64,000 nucleotides of DNA from Glaciozyma antarctica PI12 (GCA_002917775.1 KZ627157.1:126032-190031), one strand, 5' to 3'. Counted from the stretch's first letter, positions 1 through 11,725 are shown. Translations and numbers: made by a program. Notes: a model not told the origin generated them from the sequence alone.

Positions 1-164
1 AGATTTTTTTTGGGGTGCTTTTCTGCTGGGGTTGTGGTACTGAACAATCTGAGGGAAAGAAAGATTTTTCAGGGCAAAGAAAGGACAGGAGCACGGAGCC
101 GCCATTTTTGCTGGAGCACCGCAATGGTTGTTGAGTCGTTTTTTTTTTGTCAGGGCGCTCAGCT

Positions 165-246
165 GCCCACGTAGCACAGTGGCAGTTGCGCCGCACTCGT
201 ATTCTCGTACATGCGGAGGTCGGGTGTTCAATCCACCTCGTGGGCA
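165..246 (+). tRNA. tRNA-Thr (anticodon CGU) with a 9-base intron
   Basis: A full cloverleaf can be drawn by eye. The acceptor stem GCCCACG (165-171) pairs with CGTGGGC (239-245), followed by discriminator A246. The D stem GCA (174-176) pairs with TGC (187-189). The anticodon stem CCGCA (191-195) pairs with TGCGG (212-216). The T stem GGGTG/CACCT (222-226 and 234-238) has one G-U pair and closes the seven-base loop TTCAATC. The anticodon CGT is at 198-200, with T at position 33. Nine bases (202-210) sit one base 3' of the anticodon, the usual place for a nuclear tRNA intron; removing them gives loop CTCGTAA. An A-box-like TAGCACAGTGG and a B-box-like GTGTTCAATCC are present, and a T6 run follows. 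Confidence 0.88.
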
Positions 247-248
247 AC

Positions 249-254
249 TTTTTT
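249..254 (+). terminator. RNA polymerase III terminator of the tRNA gene
   Basis: Six consecutive T residues begin three bases after the tRNA discriminator base. This is the expected position and length for a Pol III stop signal. Confidence 0.8.
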
Positions 255-445
255 GCCCTCAGAAAAATACTATCCTCTTTTTTGTGAGTGTGCAACAATG
301 CAAGCAAGGCAAGGTGGCGAGATCGCTGCTTTCTCCTGCCAGCCACACCAGAAAAACTACCCTCACAGCTGGTCTTTGAACTGACCTTGCCGCCGACACT
401 GCCGAGGACTAACTCCAGCGGTTTCGTTGGGTGGTCTTTGTTGCC

Positions 446-712
446 GGTGGAACATACACCACCCCTTCAGGGCATCATGACAACCAGCGAGCAGCTACAA
501 AGAGGCGGCAATGGTGAGAGAGTGAGGGAGCAGGAACGGGACCGCGCCAGCCACTCTGCATTGCCGCAGAGCTCTCCGCTCAGGCCCGTCTACCTCCACC
601 GGCTGTGTCATTCCGGTGATTCTCTCCATCCTACGGACATCCTTGACAGCTCTTAGCAGTGGGCTCCTCATGCACAACATTGAAAAATCCGCTTGCAAGG
701 TGGGATTGGTGC
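446..712. repeat. Dispersed repeat, copy A
   Basis: This block aligns by eye with 2165-2432, in the same orientation. Shared anchors include GGTGGAA-ATAC, AACCAGC-AGCAGCTACA, CCGCGCCAGCC, CTCTGCATTGCCGCAG, GGCTGTGTCATTC and GACAGCTCTT. Between anchors the copies differ by substitutions and small indels, so they are old or fast-diverging. No protein is encoded. The family is not recognised. Confidence 0.65.
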
Positions 713-1238
713 AGGAACCACCAGTCTCAGGCAGCGCTGAGACTCTCAGTGCAGTGGACGAGTTTAGAATACCGGCTTGGGGGACGAGGGATCAAGGAGG
801 CAAAGGCGGGAGTCCGGCGAGGGTGAATCAAGGCGTTTCTCTCGAGGAGTAACAGAGAATTGAGTCTACATAGGTTTCGAAAGACTGACGGGGGAGAGAG
901 GGAGTGGGGAGTATGGTGCAGGGGAGAGGTTCATGGGGGAGGTCCATGGGGAGAGGTCCATAGAGAGAGACGAAGAGGAGAAGCTATGCCAAGGTCCCAA
1001 AAGTTCATTGAGAATCCAACTCACATTCTTGCTGCAACTGATGAATGGCCTGCGCAACTCAAACAAAAGTATTGTGGAGAGAGCGGGAAGGAACGATAAG
1101 CCAGAAGCAGTAGAATTCAGCTGGATTGATGAGGAGGATAACGTCCATGGAGGGAGCGAGCACTGCCAAATTGAACTGGTGCAGATAGCAAATAGACAAT
1201 TTGAGCTGTATATACATGACCCTCTTCAGACCAAGCGT

Positions 1239-1283
1239 ATATAGAACCGCAGACCCGGTGCATATAGGTCAGTTGCGGAACCC
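1239..1283. repeat. Imperfect inverted repeat with ATATAG cores
   Basis: An arm containing TATATAG-AACCGCAGACC is followed by an imperfect inverse, GGTCAGTTGCGGAAC, with a second ATATAG between them. The pairing is broken by a few unpaired bases. It resembles the stronger palindrome at 1622-1664, which uses the same TATATAG plus CTGCGG vocabulary. Function unknown. Confidence 0.4.
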
Positions 1284-1621
1284 CAGAGAGGGGAGAAAGA
1301 GCTCCGGATCCGACCTTCTCAAGCCCTAACCTGAGCTGAAGTCCTCCTGGAAGAAAAAAGAGTCCAGTGTGTGATGAACAGGTGGAAGAAAGTTGTGAAA
1401 CTGCTGCTGGGCCTCACCACAAACCCTACTCCAAAAATTCAGAGAGCAATCGAGACCTCCGAGGGCTCACTCCTCCTGTTGCTCTCCTTTCTGTGCTTTA
1501 TTCCGCATGTCTGACACTGAGTATTACTTACGGCAGCTCCCTCTACCTTCTGCCTCAGCATATGCGTCTATTTGCGCTCAAATCTGTGCATATGCGTGCA
1601 TATGCATGGATTTTATCGCAC

Positions 1622-1664
1622 CTGCGGCGGACGTATATAGCTAGGGCAATCTATATGTCCGCAG
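1622..1664. repeat. TATA-rich palindrome (hairpin)
   Basis: The left arm GCGGACGTATATAG (1627-1640) and the right arm CTATATGTCCGCAG (1651-1664) are near-perfect reverse complements around a ten-base spacer. The flanks (1555-1700) repeat CATATG, TATATAG and TCTGGGC-type words. This could be a terminal piece of a small non-autonomous DNA element or a cruciform-prone spacer. No target-site duplication was identified. Confidence 0.55.
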
Positions 1665-2164
1665 ATAGTATCTGGGCTATATCTGGGCAGATGTAACCAG
1701 GAATTGCAATTATCTATTTGGCAGAGTGATGGCCCGGGTGAGCATGAGCGGCAGCACCCTCATCAGCAACACTCAAGTCAGAAGCCAGTCTGCACTCCCC
1801 TCTGATAACCCCCCCGCACGCCTATAAAACAGCTCACCCTCCGTCTTCCCCTTTCGGAATCATCACATGTACACCTTGGGATTTCGAGCAACAGTAGCAA
1901 CCGCGATATTGCCAGAGAGACAGAGAAGTATCTCCCAAACTTGACCTTGACCCACCTCGCTACCTCCCCTCGACTTCTCATGTGATCCTTTGAAGAGGCA
2001 GAACCTCCAACCCCAGACGGAAGCTTCATAAAAGCCTACATCTAGCTCATACAAAGGAAGTCAACAGTGTTGAAAGGGGTTGCAAGGAGAACTCAGGGTG
2101 AGAGATTGTGCCAGAGATCCTCGGTAGAGCGGTGGTACCTTTAGTCTGGTGGTATTTTTTGTCT

Positions 2165-2432
2165 GGTGGAATATACGGAGGCACCCCATCAGTGCATCAG
2201 TAACCAGCAAGCAGCTACAGATGAGGTGGTGATGGCGAGGAAGCGAGACGAGGGGGTAGAAGGGCCGCGCCAGCCGCTCTGCATTGCCGCAGTGCTGTCC
2301 TCTCGGGCCCGGCTCTACCCTCGCTGGCTGTGTCATTCAGGTGATGCATCCTGAAATTCTCGACAGCTCTTGAGAGCGACTCCCCATGCCCGTTACACCA
2401 AAAATAATCCCTTCGCAGGTGCGAGATTTGAA
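2165..2432. repeat. Dispersed repeat, copy B
   Basis: This is the partner of the block at 446-712 (see there for shared anchors). On the minus strand its edge carries a B-box-like word, GGATTCAAATCTC, at about 2425-2438. The block could therefore be a SINE on the minus strand with a tRNA-related head; that is inference only, because no clear A box or acceptor stem was found. No coding capacity. Confidence 0.6.
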
Positions 2433-3103
2433 TCCACCTCGCTGCCCGAGGAGCGGAGGCAGCTCGCGCCGGGTGAAAGGCAACACCAGCAGCAAAACCG
2501 AGCAGAGCGGTGCGCCCGGCGCTTTCGAAGCCGTTGTCAACAGACCCAGTGCGGCAAGGATGAGCTTCTCCTTTCGAAACCCTCTCAAGCTTCGCAAACT
2601 TCATCACATCCAGTGAGCTTGCCAGAAGCGAGCGTTGTCCGGAAATCTGAGAGCTTCAACAGTCTCAGCTCTCGGAATTATCCTCGCCACCGTTGTCCCC
2701 TCGTCAAGGAATGCTGGCGGGAGTTTTGAGAGAAGAAGGCGCAGGGCGGAAGGATTGTTTAGATACCGTGATCGAGTTCAGTGCGGAGGCCTCGACTGCG
2801 TACCAGAAGCAATATCGGCGTGCAAGTGGAGTGGCGTGACGGTGACATGTCGGCAAGGTGGGGAGGAAGGAGCCGAGTGACAGCCTTTCCAAGGCCAGAC
2901 GACGGGGGGCGTCGCGGAAGGAGCGCAACTCCTGGCTCTCGACAGAGTCTGGCGTTACGTGGAGGCAGAGCAGAGCAGAGGAAGCAAGAGGGAGATCCAA
3001 TCCTCTCACGCACTTGGTCGGGACTCTCGGGCAAATCGGCGCTTTCCCTCCTGCCCTCCCCTCCCTCGACCCCGACATTCCGCCACTCTAGCTCGGAGCC
3101 GAG

Positions 3104-6100
3104 ATGGGAGTCAACGGCCTATGGCAGCTGCTCAGCCCTGTCGCGCGGCCGATCGCGCTGGAGACGTTAGGAGGGAGGCGCCTCGCGATTGACGCCAGCA
3201 TCTGGATGTACCAGTTCCAGATGGCTATGCGGGATCGCAAGACGGGGGACCCACTACAGGGAGCTCACATCAGTACGTTCGCTTCCACAGTTAGCCAGGA
3301 GTGCGACGAGGAGGAGGGAGAGGGCCCAAGCTGACTCGACCACTTGGTGCGCCGCGCAGTGGGAACGTTCAGGAGGATCATGAAGCTGCTGTACCACGGG
3401 ATCAAGCCGGTATTTGTGTTCGATGGCGACGCCCCTATGCTCAAGAAGCGGACGATCGTGAGCGGGCTCTCAAACTGATGGAGCCGACGGAAGCTAACCT
3501 CTGGACGCGCAGGCTGAACGCAAGCGCCGCAAGGCTGGAGCGACGAGGGACCTCGCCAAAACCGCACAGCAGCTCCTTTCCGCTCAGCTACGTCAAGCAG
3601 CCGCCGAGAACGCTCTCAAGAAGTGCGCCGTTCCCTACTTGCACCTACGCTGGTCTGTCCCACTCACCCCCGTCCCGCAGGCGCAACAGCAAGGGCAAGG
3701 AGAAGGAGAAGGCTCAGCCAGCCGAGTACGACACTGGCGAACAGATCGACCCGGCCGCCGTTTACCTCGACGACCTCGATCCCGACTCCCCTCGCAAGCG
3801 ACCTTCCTCCCTCCCCACCCCTTCGCCTCTCAAGAAGTTCGTCCCCAAGGACGCGTACGCTCTACCCACTCTCGACGGATCTCTCGAATCTCGCGCAAAA
3901 GCTTCCGACTCGCGCATCGCTACCGACGCAGAGATTCGCGACTTCTTCGACGGGATGCGGCCCGAGGACTTTGATGCCGACTCGACCTTTATCGACTCGG
4001 ACTTTTTCGCCAACCTCCCTACCGAAGTCAAGTACGAGATCATTGGCGACCTTCGCATCAAGTCGAGGCAGGTCAACCATCGCCGCGTCGACGAGATGCG
4101 GACTTTAGGAACCGCTCTGGACTTCTCGCGCGCGCAAATCAAGAACCTCATGCAGCGCAACACTCTCACCCAGAAGCTCTTCTCCGTCACGGACGCCATA
4201 GGCCAGTCGACGATCGCCATTCCCACTCGCGTCGCAGGCGAACGGAACCGCGAATACCTCCTCGTCAAGCAGGATGCTGACAAGGGCGGCGGTTGGGTCC
4301 TCGGCGTCAAGAATCCGAAGCTGCACAACATGGATCCGATAACGATCGACACGACGTCGGACGAGAGCTCGAACGGCGATGGAACCGACTCGGACGACTT
4401 TGAGGAGGTGGGGATCCCGAAAGCGACGTGCGTTCTTCTCGCCTTCGTCCGCTCTTCCGCCATCCTGACGCTGTTCCTTGCAAACAGACGCGGCCGCTCT
4501 CCCTCTCTCGATCCCGAAGTCCGTCGTACGCTGGCGATGGAGGCCATTCGCGCACGCTACGCCCCCGATGTCGCCCCAATCCTCGATCCCTACCTCGACC
4601 AGCCAACCATCCAACGTCAACGATCTCTCTTCCAATCCGAACGGAATGCGCGGGTCGAAGTCGAAGAGGAGATGGATCCCGAGCTGCGGGAAGCGTTGAT
4701 GGAGAGCGCAGCGATGGCGGGCGCGCCGATGGAGATGGAGGAGGACACGGACATGCAGGATGCGTTGGCGGAGAGCGCATTGCTGGCGCAGCTGGCGCAC
4801 GCGGTCGGCGATTATGATGCGGGGAACTTGGGAACGAACGAGTCGAACGCGGTGGCGAGCGGGAGCGGGAGCAGGATACGCGCAGTGGCGGTCGATGATG
4901 AAGGGGAGTCGGATTCGAGCCTCGAGTACGTCGACATCCCATCGCGAGCTGCGTCTCCAAGGCGTTCGCCGCCGACGGTCACCCTTCACCAACTCGATTC
5001 GGACGACTCGGACGCTTTCGAGCAGGTCGACCCTATCGCCGTCAATCGGCTCGCTGCTGCCGCCCTCAAGCCATCCGCCTTCGCAGGTCACCCTCCTATA
5101 ACTTCTCCGAACGCCACGCCAATCTCCATTCCTCCCCCTCCACCGCCCCGACGCCCTTCTCCCGTCCCCTCCACCGCCAACCCTCGCCCTCTCCCGGCTT
5201 CTGCCAGCCTGCCACCGAATCTCGACGGCTCAGCCCCTCCCATCCACGACAGCCCACCACCAGAGCCGGCAGCGTATCGCTCTTCGCTCATGGACACTCT
5301 TCTCCCCTCCGACTCAGAGTCCGACTCCGACTTCGAGGTCGTCGAGCCCGCTCCCCTACCCCCACCTTCCCATCCCCTTGCCCCTCGACCGCAACCTCCG
5401 ATTTCAGCCTCCGCCTCGAAAACCGAACCGACTCGCCTTCCGCAGACTTCGCCGCCCGCCCCCGTCGACCTTCGCCAAGGTTCGATCAGGAACGACTTCG
5501 AGTTTGGCGGCGACGAGTCGAAGGATCTTCCCGTTTTCACAGTGCGGAACACTGCAAGGAGTCTCGCCTTCGAGTCAGGCGTCGTTTCCGGCTCCGCGCG
5601 CGACGATACGCCGAAGTCGAAACCGTTGACGTCGGAGCCTCCTTCCGAGCACTTGGAGCGCCCTTCTTCGACCAAGCGATCTCCCTCGCCCGAACCCCTC
5701 CCTCTCGCCCAGCACCTTCCTCCCGCGCAACATCTTCCTTCGCCCAACCACGCTCCTTCACCGAAACGCGCACCTTCGCCCGAGCCCGACCACTCGCCGC
5801 AACTCTCCCAGGGCGAGCTTCAAGCTGAGCCGAAGCAGAACGTCGACGAATTCGAGTCGGACGAGGAGGGGTTTGAATGGGAGAAGATTCCTACGCCTCC
5901 TCCTCGCGACTCAAAGCGCGCACCTCTCTTTCAGCCCGCGGAGGAGGACGACGAGATCGACTATGCGGCCGAGGAGGAGATGGAAGCGATGAGGAACCTC
6001 GAGCGCGAGCAGGAGCAGTACGCCGACATGATGTCGCAGCTCAAGAATCGCAGGCTCGACGACATGCACAAGGAGGCCAGGGAGGACGTCGCCAAGCTCA

Positions 6101-7730
6101 CGGCGAAGAAGAACGCGGAGCAGAGGAATGCGGACGGGGTCACGCGGCAGATGGCGTCCGATATCAAGGTGCGTTGCGCGCGTACTCTTCGACGTTCGAG
6201 CTCGAGGCTGACCCTACGACGCTCGCAGGATCTTCTCGAGCTCTTTGGGATCCCCTTCGTCGACGCTCCCCAGGAAGCCGAAGCCGAATGCGCCGAACTC
6301 CTCACTCGCCACCTCGTCGACGGCATCGTTACGGACGACTCGGACGTGTTTCTCTTCGGCGGCTCGCGCATCTACCGCAACATGTTCAACGACAACAAGT
6401 ACGTCGAGTGCTATCTCCTTTCGGATCTTGAGAAGGAGCTCGGACTCGATCGCGGGAAGCTCGTTCGCCTGGCGTACTTGCTCGGAGGAGATTACGCCGA
6501 TGGGCTGCCGGGGGTCGGACCGGTGTTGGGACGCGAGCTGCTGGAGGAGTTTAGTGGGGAAGACGGGCTGCAGCGGTTCAAGGAATGGTGGATGAAGGTC
6601 CAGAGCGGGAGGGACGACGAGGAGGATACGAAGACGGCTTGGAGGAGGAAGTTTGTGCGTTCCTTCCTCTTTCTTCGAAGTTCGGCAGGGTTGACGACCT
6701 CGTTTGACTTGCGCAGAAGAAAGCCCACAAGGACCTCTTCATCGACTCGAATTGGCCGAACCCCGCTATCGTAAGCTCGCCCTCCTACTCGCTCCCAGTT
6801 CGCTCACTCACTCACTCCTCGATCTTTCAGGCTCAAGCGTACTACAAGCCAGCCGTCAACAAGGAGGACCAACCTTTTAGCTGGTCCGGACCTGACCTCG
6901 ACGGCCTTCGAACGTGCGTCGTTCTCCCTCCTCCTCGCTCTCCGCTCGCTGACGAACCTCAACCGAAGCTACCTCAACACGGCTCTCACCTGGAGTAGCT
7001 CCAAGACGGACGAGCTCATGCTGCCTCTCATCAAGCGGCAGAACCAGCGCAAGGACGGCCAGCTGCACCTCCAGCAGAGCCTCACGAACTAGTGCGTTCT
7101 CTCTCCCCCTTTGCTTCTCGCTCCTGCTCACCCCGATTCGAATACAGCTTCGACGTCTCAGCTGGCAACGGACCTCTCGCTCCTCGCGAGCAGCGCGTTG
7201 GGTACGCTAGTTCTCGTCTCCAGAACGTCGTACAAGTACGTCCTGCCCCTCAGCACCGACGAGACTCAGCTGACGTCTCCTGCCAGTCCTGGCGCAAGAA
7301 GCAGAAGTACGGCGAAGGAGCGGACGAAGTCTCGAGCGCCGACGAGGACGTTCTCCTCCCTCCTCCTCCTGCGAAACGAGCTCGCAAGCCCGCCGCAAAG
7401 GGCAAAGCAAAAGTCGCCGCTCCCGTCGCCGACGCTGGATCCGACGAAGAAGCGCCTGCGCCGAAAGCTCGCAAGCCTCGCGCGAAAGCTGCTCCTCGCA
7501 AAGGACCCGCCAAGTCGACGGCGGCGTCGAGGAAGAAGGCGGCGAAGGAAGCGAGGGAGCAGCGTGCGGCGGAGAATGGGGGAGTGTACTCGAGCGAGGA
7601 GGATTTTGAGGAGGTGGTGAGGGAGAACGCGCCGAGGAGGAAGGCGACGAAGAGGCCCGTGGTGGAGGAGGGGAGCGAGAGTGGGAACGAGGGAGGGAAG
7701 CGGAGGAGGATCGTCGAGAGCGACGAGTGA
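3104..7730 (+). CDS. RAD2: DNA repair endonuclease Rad2/XPG
   Basis: Structure-specific flap endonuclease that makes the 3' incision in nucleotide excision repair in the nucleus. The XPG N domain opens the protein ([17 protein letters not shown]) and continues across two introns through [21 protein letters not shown] long acidic, low-complexity spacer of several hundred residues follows, typical of Rad2 and absent from FEN1. The XPG I domain comes next, with the catalytic acidic cluster EAEAECAEL and [10 protein letters not shown], then the helix-hairpin-helix [17 protein letters not shown] box, QQSLTNYF, is formed across the intron starting near 7093. The tail is Lys/Arg-rich and looks like a nuclear localisation signal. 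About nine short introns interrupt the gene; the first is 3273-3359. The start ATG gives the invariant N-terminus that the family needs for catalysis. It ends 101 bases from the facing SDR gene. Confidence 0.95.
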
Positions 7731-7831
7731 GCAGGTGGATAAGCAGTACGCATAGCAGTTTCGAACAAGTATAAATTACGCAATACACCGATTGTCGTCC
7801 CAAGTTCTGAAGAGGTCGAAAAGCGTCCAAG

Positions 7832-9088
7832 CTACGCCAGCTTCTCCTGCACCTGCTTCTCGATAAGCGCGATGACCTTTCCGCAGAACGCTTTGTCGCT
7901 CGTCTCGGGCCTCTGCGAAGCGTCGAGCCTCGCCCAGGGAACGAAGTAGCCACCGCTCTGCGAGATCGTGACAGCGGGCGAGGTGCCGCAGTAGAGCTGC
8001 GTAATCGCTCCCAGTGGCGTGGGGTGCAAGAGGAGCGCGTTCTGTCGTTTACGGTCAGTGCGAGCTTGCGAAAGCGAAAGGAAGGACGCACGCCGATCAA
8101 TCGCAGAATGTTCGGCGAGTGGCGCTGGAGCTCCGACTTGATGTTTCCAGGGTTCTGCAGCGCCGCAACGATCAGTTTCGCTTGAGAGTAAAAGTAAAGG
8201 AAGGACGTACGAGGGAGACAGAGATGATCCCGTCCGCCTTGAGCTTCTCCGCCCAGTGCTGCGCGATAATGATGTTGCCCATCTTGCTCTGTCCGTACAA
8301 CCCCATCCCTCCCGCACCTATCTTTCCACCGAGGAACTGATCCTCGAGGTTCACGCCTCCCTTGGTCGCGAAGGCGTGGGCCGAGGACGAAGTGGTGACG
8401 ATGCGAACGGTGTTGGGAGGCGAGGCGGCGGCGGTGGAGCGGAGGAGGGGGAGGAGAGTCTCGGTGAAGACGAAGTGTCCGACAACGTTCGTTCCCCATT
8501 GAAGCTCGAGGCCGTCGACGGTCGCGCTGCCCTTGGGAGGTGTCATGACTCCAGCCGAGTTGAACAGGAGGTGCAGCGAGGACTCCCTCCTGCGTCGTGC
8601 ATCAGTCAGCTCCCGCCCTCCTCCCTGGCCTTTCTCACAGAAGGTACGCACGAGAGGAACTCCTCAGCAGCAGCTTTGGCGGCCTTGACGCTCCCCAGAT
8701 CGAGCTTGAGGTAGTGCACGTCGTCCTTTCCAGTGACCTTCTTGAGGTCTGCGATCGCCGCCTCTGCCTTCTCCGGCGAGCGTGCCGCCTATCCCAACTC
8801 CCATCAGCTACCCCTCTCCTTCCGTAGCCGCGCAGGAGACGCACCACGTAGACCTTTGCGCCATGTGCGAGAAGCGCCTGATAGAGGTGGTTCGATGAGG
8901 TTATGCGCGATCCTGGAGGAACGAGAGCTCACCTTTGCGCACTCCTTGCCGATTCCAGTGTTGCTTCCGGTGACGATGGCGACCTTGCCCGCGAGATCGG
9001 GTAGGTCATCCTCTCTGTACGCTGAGGACGGAGGAAAGGACTGAGATAGGATTCCGATGACGCTCTTGAGCGGAATGGTGGTGGACAT
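7832..9088 (-). CDS. Short-chain dehydrogenase/reductase (retinol dehydrogenase-like)
   Basis: NAD(P)-dependent oxidoreductase of the classical SDR fold. Visible motifs are the cofactor loop TGSNTGIGKE near residue 37, the NSAG variant of NNAG, the catalytic serine in VTTSSSAHA and the active-site YGQSK. The sequence after the active site (NPGN) fits the family. It most resembles the fungal 'retinol dehydrogenase / WW-oxidoreductase-like' SDR group, whose substrates are mostly unknown. About six introns. The ATG at 9088 is the first methionine in frame upstream of the Rossmann motif; upstream extension is only possible with a non-ATG start. It is head-to-head with the + gene at 9444 and tail-to-tail with RAD2. 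Confidence 0.85.
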
Positions 9089-9443
9089 GGCGATGAGAAG
9101 GCGAGTGCTGGACGTGTTAGGGTTAGAGAGGAGCAGTCTAATCTGCGGGCGGCGTCGAGGGAGAGAGTGGATAAGAGAGAGGGAGGTGAGGCGTCCCTCG
9201 GCGCGGGCTTCGGGCAAAGTGCCAGATGGGTCGTCTCTCGCCTCACGGGGAAGCTACGCCTGGAGTGCTGCTTGTCCACGGATGGAACCTGAACTTCATT
9301 CCCTGTGTCAGGAAGAGGGAGACTGGAGCAGCAACGGAAAGAGAGGAAAGGCATCAGTCAACAAAACAAACAGCGAAGAGTGCTCTTGCTTCCTCACCTC
9401 CACCCTCCACCCTCCCCCACCGAGCACACCCCTCCCCTTCAGC
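9089..9443. other. Divergent promoter region
   Basis: This 355-base spacer lies between two head-to-head genes and must carry both promoters. It is rich in CT tracts on the + strand just before the ATG at 9444. No specific binding site was recognised. Confidence 0.5.
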
Positions 9444-11725
9444 ATGGCTGCTCAGGGGAGTACACCCCTCCCCCTCTCCCGTGTCCACCGCGCCCACTCC
9501 GGTCCTCGTCCGGTCCAAGCTCCTGTCCGTCCAAGCATCACTCTCCCTCGCATCACTCCCGCTCGAACGACCTCCTCCCGAACGACTGCACCGCCAGCAA
9601 AAGGGAAGCCTCGCGACCTCGTTGACGGAGAGTACGACGTCACGGGCCACCTTCGCAAGTCAGAACGACAACCTAGCAGCAGCCCGTTCCAAAGCACGAA
9701 GCGGCGGCACCAGAAGACAACGACTTACGGCTCCAGGGCCGCGCAGAGCCGTGCAAAGGAGCCGCAGAAGCTTGTCGTTGCGCCTGTGCCGCTGGATCCA
9801 CGTTCGAGGCTGCTGGCAGCGGGACTCGACGCTGAAACGGTGCTCAAGGTCTTTCACCTCGTGCGGGCGTTCAGGAACGTCCTCGAGTGCGTGTACGGGC
9901 AGGAGAAGGATAAATTCAAGGGCCAGAGAGAGCCTTCGAGCCTGGTGGAGATTGCGGCGCGAGAAGTGGGATGGGGAATCGAAGATGCAGTGAGGAGTTG
10001 CGTGGATGCGGCTGGGAGGAGTGAGGACGAGGACGACGACAACGAGGGAAGGAGGAAGCGAGCTAAGAGCTCCGAGGTGGAGGAGGACGTTACGCTCCTG
10101 GTGGACGAGTGGTACGAGGCGACCCCAGCGTACTCTCGAAGGTGCTTCCGCTTCGTCTCTACGTGCCTTCCACCGCTCACCCCAATCGCAGATCTGTTCT
10201 CGCCCAACACGCCACGTCGATCGTAATTGAAGGACTGCAAGACTCTTCTTACGAGATCCTCGAAGCCCTCTTCGAGATCTGCCTTTCCTTGAACGCCTAC
10301 CCCGAGGTGCGTCGCCCTCTCCCTTCGCTCCGTCCCTACTAACCCTTCTCAGGCTTCCAGATTCTACGCTCCACTCTGCCTCGTGGCCCTTTACAGTCCT
10401 TCATCCAGCGTCACTTCCCTCGCCCAGCGCGCCGCAACCCTCTCCCAACAATCGCACTTCTTCACCGCCCTCGAATCGAGCCTCCTCTCCTCCCGCCTTT
10501 TCCACTCCGACTATTCTACTCCGACTATCTCGTCCTCTCCTCCCGCCTCGCAGCCACTCCTTCAAACTGCGCCCTCGTCGCAGACCTCCTCCACACCCTC
10601 GTCGCAGTCGCGGACGAAATGCTCATTTCGATCACACGAGCAGAAGACACGACGGAAACTCTCCTCGATGGGTCCTCCCTCGCGACTGAGGTAGTCGCGC
10701 GTCTCAACCGGGAACTCTCCACCGCCATTCCCTTCCTCCTCTCTCCCACGCCCTCCCCCTCTCTCCTTCCCCTCGTCGACTCCCTCGTCGCCCTCCGCCA
10801 CCCCTCCAGCGAACCACTCTTCTCCACCACTCTCCTCCTCCTCCTCTCCCTCCCCTCTCCCTCCCCCAACTCCCTGCACCTCATCTCCTCCCGCCCTCTC
10901 CCCCGCTCCACCCTCCTCCCCCTCCTATCCCCCCTCCTCCCCCTCCACTCGACCCAATCCCTCTCAGCCCTCTGCACAACCCTCCACTCCCACTCCCTCT
11001 TCTCTCTCGCCTCAGTCCTCCTCGACCTCGGTACCTCATCTTACGACTCTCTCTCGGACGTCCGTTCGACGCGCGGGCTTCCAGTCCTCAGTCGGGAGGT
11101 CCTAGCGGATCAACAGCGCGAAGCCGAGGGACGAGAAGTGGAAGCTCAAGGAGGTGGGTACCGGTACGAGGACATGATTGGTGGGTTTGTCGTCGCTACT
11201 CCGGCGTTGAGGAGGACGGCCCTAGGTCCCGCGAGCGAGGGGGAGAGTCCGTTGGATAGGGAGAGGTTGGGGAGGACATTCGTGCTCGCTGCGACGACGC
11301 CGTTGAGGGGGATTGGAACGAGGCCGACGAGAAGGATCGTAGTCGCTGAGAGCGAGGCGTCCTCCTCTTCTCCTTCGGCGGGGAGCCCTTCGCCACCTCC
11401 GCCTTCGAGTCCAGTGCGGAGGAAGAAGGGTGGGAAGCGCAAGATCGAAGTCCTCGATCTCTCAATGCACGACAGCGACCTCGAGATCGTTCTCGGGAGC
11501 AGTAGTCCTCCTCCCTCTTCGTCGACGGTACAAGCCGAGGACGACTTGCGGATAGAGATCCTCGAGGAACCGCTCGGGGGCGCGACGTCCGAGGCGGACG
11601 ATTTGGACTTCTTGTCGGCGTCGCAGGGGGCTGCGAGGGGGAAGAGGATGAGGGGAGGACATGTGGAGCGGAGGAGGGTGTCGTTCTATGGGGTGGAAGA
11701 GAGCGAGGATGAGTTGGGGATGTAG
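9444..11725 (+). CDS. Unrecognised protein with acidic/basic C-terminus
   Basis: No family was recognised. Three exons can be joined. The first runs from MAAQGSTPLPL to YSRR. The second (SVLAQHATSIVIEGL...NAYPE) lies between an intron ending at about 10190 and one starting at about 10305. The third begins ILRSTLPRGPL and runs to the stop. The acceptor of the second intron is the AG of TTCCAG, not the earlier TCAG, because only that choice keeps the frame open. The N-terminus is Pro/Arg/Ser-rich, the middle is predicted helical and Leu-rich, and the C-terminal third alternates basic KKGGKRK with acidic patches and ends ESEDELGM. This suggests a nuclear protein with a helical-repeat core, but no function should be assigned. 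Confidence 0.8.

Larger units (their letters stand above)
1..3103. other. Gene-poor left flank
   Basis: No open frame in this 3.1 kb shows a recognisable domain or a splicing pattern like the genes to the right. Composition is more AT-rich than in the gene block. The identifiable content is a tRNA-Thr gene, two copies of a diverged repeat and a TATA-rich palindromic patch, listed separately. The last 500 bases presumably hold the RAD2 promoter. Short frames here are most likely chance frames. Confidence 0.7.

Noticed and set aside
128-2730. Several 60-130-codon frames in the left flank
   Set aside because: They overlap the tRNA gene and the repeats, lack domains, and have no splicing pattern like real genes in this genome.
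4105-5091. A 328-codon open frame on the - strand opposite RAD2
   Set aside because: Antisense shadow of the acidic RAD2 spacer; Arg/Asp-rich without family resemblance.
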